DNA from: Haliclystus octoradiatus | Lineage: Eukaryota; Cnidaria; Staurozoa; Stauromedusae; Haliclystidae | DNA: 64,000 nucleotides | Direction of reading: 5' to 3' | NCBI GenBank assembly: GCA_916610825.1 | Contig: OU744453.1 | Location: 4,935,845-4,999,844, forward strand | Shown: one piece after another, positions 60,491-64,000 of the stretch | How the letters are laid out: the number at the start of each line of letters is the position of its first letter | Numbering within the stretch: position 1 is the first letter of the stretch | The notes under the pieces: generated by a model | The model's database searches: none | Told to the model about the DNA's origin: nothing | The model's input: the letters and a program-made list of their open reading frames with translations, nothing else | Made by a program: the position numbers and the translations under genes

Positions 60491-61850
60491 GTTTCTTACA
60501 CTAAAGACTGATCATTTTTCAAACGCGATACGTAGCTGCCACTTTTCTGACCATTTACAAAGGTTTTCTATGCAGTTAGACAAATAAGTGATGAGGTTTG
60601 CTGTACCTCTGAAAGAGAATAATTTTGCATCATCAGCGAATAATTTATTTTGCCATTCATCTTCAACACAAGTGACAAGGTCATTAATAAATAAAGTAAA
60701 CAAGAGTGGTCCAATCACAGAACCTTGCGGTACTCCACTGACAACGATTAAGGGATTTGAATAGGTATCTTCAATACATACGATTTGAGAAGCATCATTC
60801 AAAAATCAAGAAATCCAGTCCAAAAGTTCGCATTCGAAACTTAACTTGATAAATAACTTACTATTCAATACTGTATCGAACGCTTTGCTATTCACGGGAC
60901 ATAGTTTTGACATAGTGATGACTTTCCCTCTTTGAATATCGGAATAATAAACGCAGTTTTCCAAACGTCAGAAATACTGCCTTGTAAAAATGATAACTCA
61001 AACAACATCGATAAAGGTAAAGCAATAGCAGTAGCAATTTTTTTTAACAAAAGTGCAGGGTATACCCATCTGACGTGCGGGATGTTTTATTGGGTAAGTC
61101 CAATAGTGTGCGAAAAACATTTGAATACGAGAAATTAATATTTTAATTTTAATAATAGAGAAGTTTCACCATCCGTTTGACGTGAAAATTCGGGACTAAG
61201 GTCTTCTTCTTCAGTAAGAAAAAATACTTAATGAATAAATTAATTCTCTTTTTCGACTCCGTGATAATGTTACCGCTGTCATCTTTTAGTCGTAAGCTTA
61301 GACTGTAATTCAGAGTTAACAAAGGAATACAACTTTGGAAGAGATGGATCTTCGAGCATAGATTTTTCATGTTCAACATTAAAATCTTTCACTGCAGAAT
61401 TGTTTTGCTTTGAGACTTTTATATATCAGCTTTATAATGATTTGAAGATATAGATTTGCGATACATCGCTTGTTTTTTCAAAGCTAGAGAACGAATTTGT
61501 TTGGCATATTTCGTCTTGCGCTTTATACTTTTAAACTTTTGGATATACGATTCAATACAATAGTTCAAAATGCTGCAAATACTCTGCCAAAACAGCCGGG
61601 AAAACAGCTCAACATTACCGTTAGTTTCTTTGAATAGAAATAGCCAATCAACACTCTGAACATAATCTGAGATACTCGTGAAGTCAGCTTTCCTGAAATT
61701 TCTTTTATTGTTGTTGCTGATCGATGGTTGACATGGTGGGACGTTGATGGAAAATTCTATAGCATTATAATCACACATAAGAGTGAACTGTTCAACCACT
61801 TCGATATCACTGATAAAAGACGGTTCAGAGGTAAACAATAATCTAAAAAG
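60490..61850 (-). pseudogene. LINE ORF2: linker and reverse transcriptase
   Basis: Decayed frames carry an AFDTV motif near 60875, VSGVPQGSVIGPLLFTLFIN and LFADDAKLFS with the catalytic ADD. The linker (61838-61419) is an open 139-codon frame with the YCIESYI...KRKTKYAKQIR basic region. Confidence 0.85.
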
Positions 61851-61979
61851 TTATTTATAGGTGTAGGTTGAGCTACTACTTGATACAAATTGTTTTTCAT
61901 GATAGCGTCGACAAAACTCGGGTGACAATTATCTCCATAACTTATTAGAGTATTCCTATCAATTGACGGATAATTAATA

Positions 61980-62594
61980 TCCCCAATTATAAAACACGGT
62001 TAAGTACAAATGGTACAGAGGTCTACAAATGAACGCAGCTCATCACTAAAAATAACAGAATTAGATTTGGAAGGTGCTTGGTATACACATGCCATTGGAT
62101 GAAATCGATGACTGGACAGGTCAATGTCAATTACAAAGCATTCGAGATGATTTAGATTTGATGGTATCTCCATGCAGGTAAATTTAATATTATTCTTGAT
62201 CAAAATGACCACGCCCCCCATCAATAGCATCCGACTCTCTGTCTTTACTAACAATATTGTATCCAGTTGAACCTGTCAACATCGAATCTGGAATAATAGA
62301 TGATAAACAGGTTTCCGTAATGAAGATGACGTCTTACGCATACGAATCAAGTATGACAATGAGACTGTCTAATTTATTTTGAATTGATCTGGCATTAAAA
62401 TAATAGCATTTCAACAACGAGGAATTTGATGAGATTGATTTTGATGATTGATGCCATTGATCAGTAGCTGTATTAGTTGATTGATTTTGGTCTCCATCCG
62501 ATCCAAGCGGGCCGAGTCTGGAGGTACCGGGTGCCGGGACCGGGTGTGGCATCACCAGGTACAAAAAAGAAGGTTGTACGGGAGGTTGCATCAT
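61980..62594 (-). pseudogene. LINE ORF2: start and endonuclease
   Basis: The frame from ATG 62594 ends LLKCYYFNARSIQNKLDSL, the first motif of APE-type LINE endonucleases. After a frame change come GGVVILIKNNIKF and CVYQAPSKSNS, further endonuclease motifs. Stops near 62334 and 62000 break it. Confidence 0.75.
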
Positions 62595-62759
62595 CTGAGA
62601 ATTAATTGGCAGCTGACAGGTGTCATGAGAATTTGGATGTCTCCATTGAGTTACTATTTGTCATATTTCATTTGCAGATGTTGTGTTGAATCTGCCTGCA
62701 GCTGTATCATCCCTTTCAGGTTGCTTGTTTAATTCTTGCGGTATAACCTCGAGGGTTTA

Positions 62760-63140
62760 GAGGGAGCTATTCGATCATACCGAGGAAAGCGAATAGTTCT
62801 TTTCAAATGCAACGATGGACAATTATTATCATAACATGATCTTCTTTTACAAGAAGATTTACATATAAATATGTGCGCTTTAGGACACAATCATGTCTTT
62901 CGACAGTTTACCTCCACCACGAAATCGACCATTCTTTAAGTGACGCGTGCATACTTTAGGATGGAAATTTGAACACACACCATCTTTCCGTCCTGATAAT
63001 CCATGTTTGCATATTCTTTTAAATAAATCATTGCACGTTTCACTTTGCCCGTCATCGTCGGCACTGTCAGTCAGTCCAACAGGAAAAATATTTGCGGTCT
63101 TCGTAGTCTGAGTGTTTAATTGAGTGTCTACTGTGTTTGT
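62760..63140 (-). pseudogene. LINE ORF1 remnant with zinc-finger motifs
   Basis: One frame reads CKHGLSGRKDGVC, then HPKVCTRHLKNGRFRGGG, a C-x8-C-x-HP-x-C-type cluster. Another gives C-P-K-A-H-I-Y-I-C-K-S-S-C-K-R-R-S-C and N-C-P-S-L-H. Together they look like the two nucleic-acid-binding fingers in ORF1 of some CR1-like LINEs. Frames are shifted against each other. Confidence 0.55.
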
Positions 63141-63150
63141 CTGGTTGTCT

Positions 63151-64000
63151 TCATTTTAAATAATGGCGCCAGACACAACTGTTTCATCATCAAAATTATA
63201 ACTTTGAAGCTCAACATTACATTAAGATTCTGTAATTTTAGTTGTTGATAATTTTATCTTCAACATGACAATAAAATCAATAAGCTCTGGCTTAACTGAC
63301 CAATTAGGATATTCTCCGATAAAATATTGCCTTGATTGACTCCTGTTGTCGCGATTATAACGGTCTCTCACAACGTTTGATCACAACGTTTGTCGTAATA
63401 ATAAAATATATATAATAACACTAGAAGTAGATATAGGAATCATCTAACGCGTGATAGCAATTTGATAATAAAAACCATTAATAAGTATAATTACTAAACA
63501 TCTTGGATCATTTATAAATGATATAGAAGATTTAAATTCGTAAAATTTATAAAATCTGTTCGGAGAGTCAAAACTCTTCCGTTCGCTTGAAACCCTAAGC
63601 TCCCTTGCTATACTATAATAAAAAAAAATCTTCCAGCTGAATCTTATTTTAAGTCAATCTCCATAAATGTTTTTGCTATGGAAACTTTTTTTTATAAATA
63701 TTTATTTGTATAAATATAATATTATGAAAAGTACAGTACTATTAGACTAATAGTATTAGTAGACAGTGCTAATAATATTCATTAGATATCTTTGACAACA
63801 ATCACAATCACAATAATTAATATGTTTAAAAATACATATCAGAATATAAGACTGTCTTTCCTGTCCTACCATCCACAGATTTTGATATTTTTTTGATCTG
63901 AGAGGCAGTAAAATAGTAGTTTAGTCTTCTCGTGTGATTTCTGGAACAGTCAAATTGCATTGTCCGGCATCTTTTAGATCATTATTATGAACGTATCAAA
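63151..64000. other. AT-rich sequence, no gene seen
   Basis: No long frame, splice pair or repeat edge could be supported. A small palindromic cluster of CTAATA/TATTAG words lies at 63740-63780. Confidence 0.3.

Larger units (their letters stand above)
59560..63150 (-). mobile_element. CR1-like non-LTR retrotransposon, decayed
   Basis: From right to left: an ORF1 remnant with two zinc-finger-like motifs, an APE-type endonuclease, a reverse transcriptase and a C-terminal region, all on the minus strand and broken by stops and frameshifts. The RT and endonuclease motifs fit the CR1/Jockey/L2 group. The 3' end is not sharply defined. Confidence 0.85.

Overview
The window is AT-rich animal nuclear DNA. 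Coding sequence is sparse and split into small exons with GT/AG borders, and there are AATAAA poly(A) signals, tRNA-derived SINEs, LINE, Ty3/gypsy and BEL/Pao retroelements, several DNA transposons and a satellite array. Nothing looks bacterial. A secreted PAN/apple-TSP1-C-type-lectin protein on one chain, plus the repeat types, suggests an invertebrate, possibly a marine deuterostome such as a tunicate. The sequence alone does not fix the species.

Main gene. A six-exon gene on the minus strand runs from an ATG at 33893 to a stop at 3614, followed by AATAAA at 3562-3567. Exon lengths 360, 25, 168, 117, 152 and 129 sum to 951 nt (316 aa), and every intron phase matches. The predicted protein has a signal peptide, a PAN/apple domain whose sixth cysteine lies in a 25-nt micro-exon, one thrombospondin type 1 repeat and a compact C-type-lectin-like domain. 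A second gene on the same strand contributes two exons at 54575-54442 and 51582-51442. They are paralogous to the last two lectin exons, with the same phases and their own AATAAA. A 154-codon ORF for a possible secreted protein lies antisense inside intron 1 of the main gene (30287-30751).

Layout. 1-650: decayed coding region (minus). 1265-2177: 0.9-kb palindromic foldback. 2576-2942: SINE. 3562-4148: last two exons of the main gene. 4494-4607: MITE. 5235-5965: foldback. 7402-14276: complete but decayed Ty3/gypsy element with LTRs and a 4-bp target duplication. 14799-16026: two exons of the main gene. 16930-19970: 179-bp satellite with a higher-order period. 21097-24727: terminal-inverted-repeat (TIR) elements with dense 14-bp internal motifs, one carrying a nested TA-flanked element. 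24798-26197: foldback. 29391-29415: micro-exon. 30287-30751: antisense ORF. 33534-33893: exon 1. 36200-40485: a SINE split by a DNA element that itself holds a BEL/Pao remnant. 42106-42692: decayed gene of unknown family. 45600-46446 and 50130-50812: two copies of a repeat, one with a tRNA-like head. 51442-54575: paralogue exons around a hAT-type element. 54732-58077: TTAA-flanked element. 59560-63150: CR1-like LINE (minus). The rest is AT-rich non-coding sequence.

The host gene content is thus a tandem family of secreted, cysteine-rich, probably extracellular recognition or adhesion proteins whose introns have been enlarged by repeated transposon insertion.
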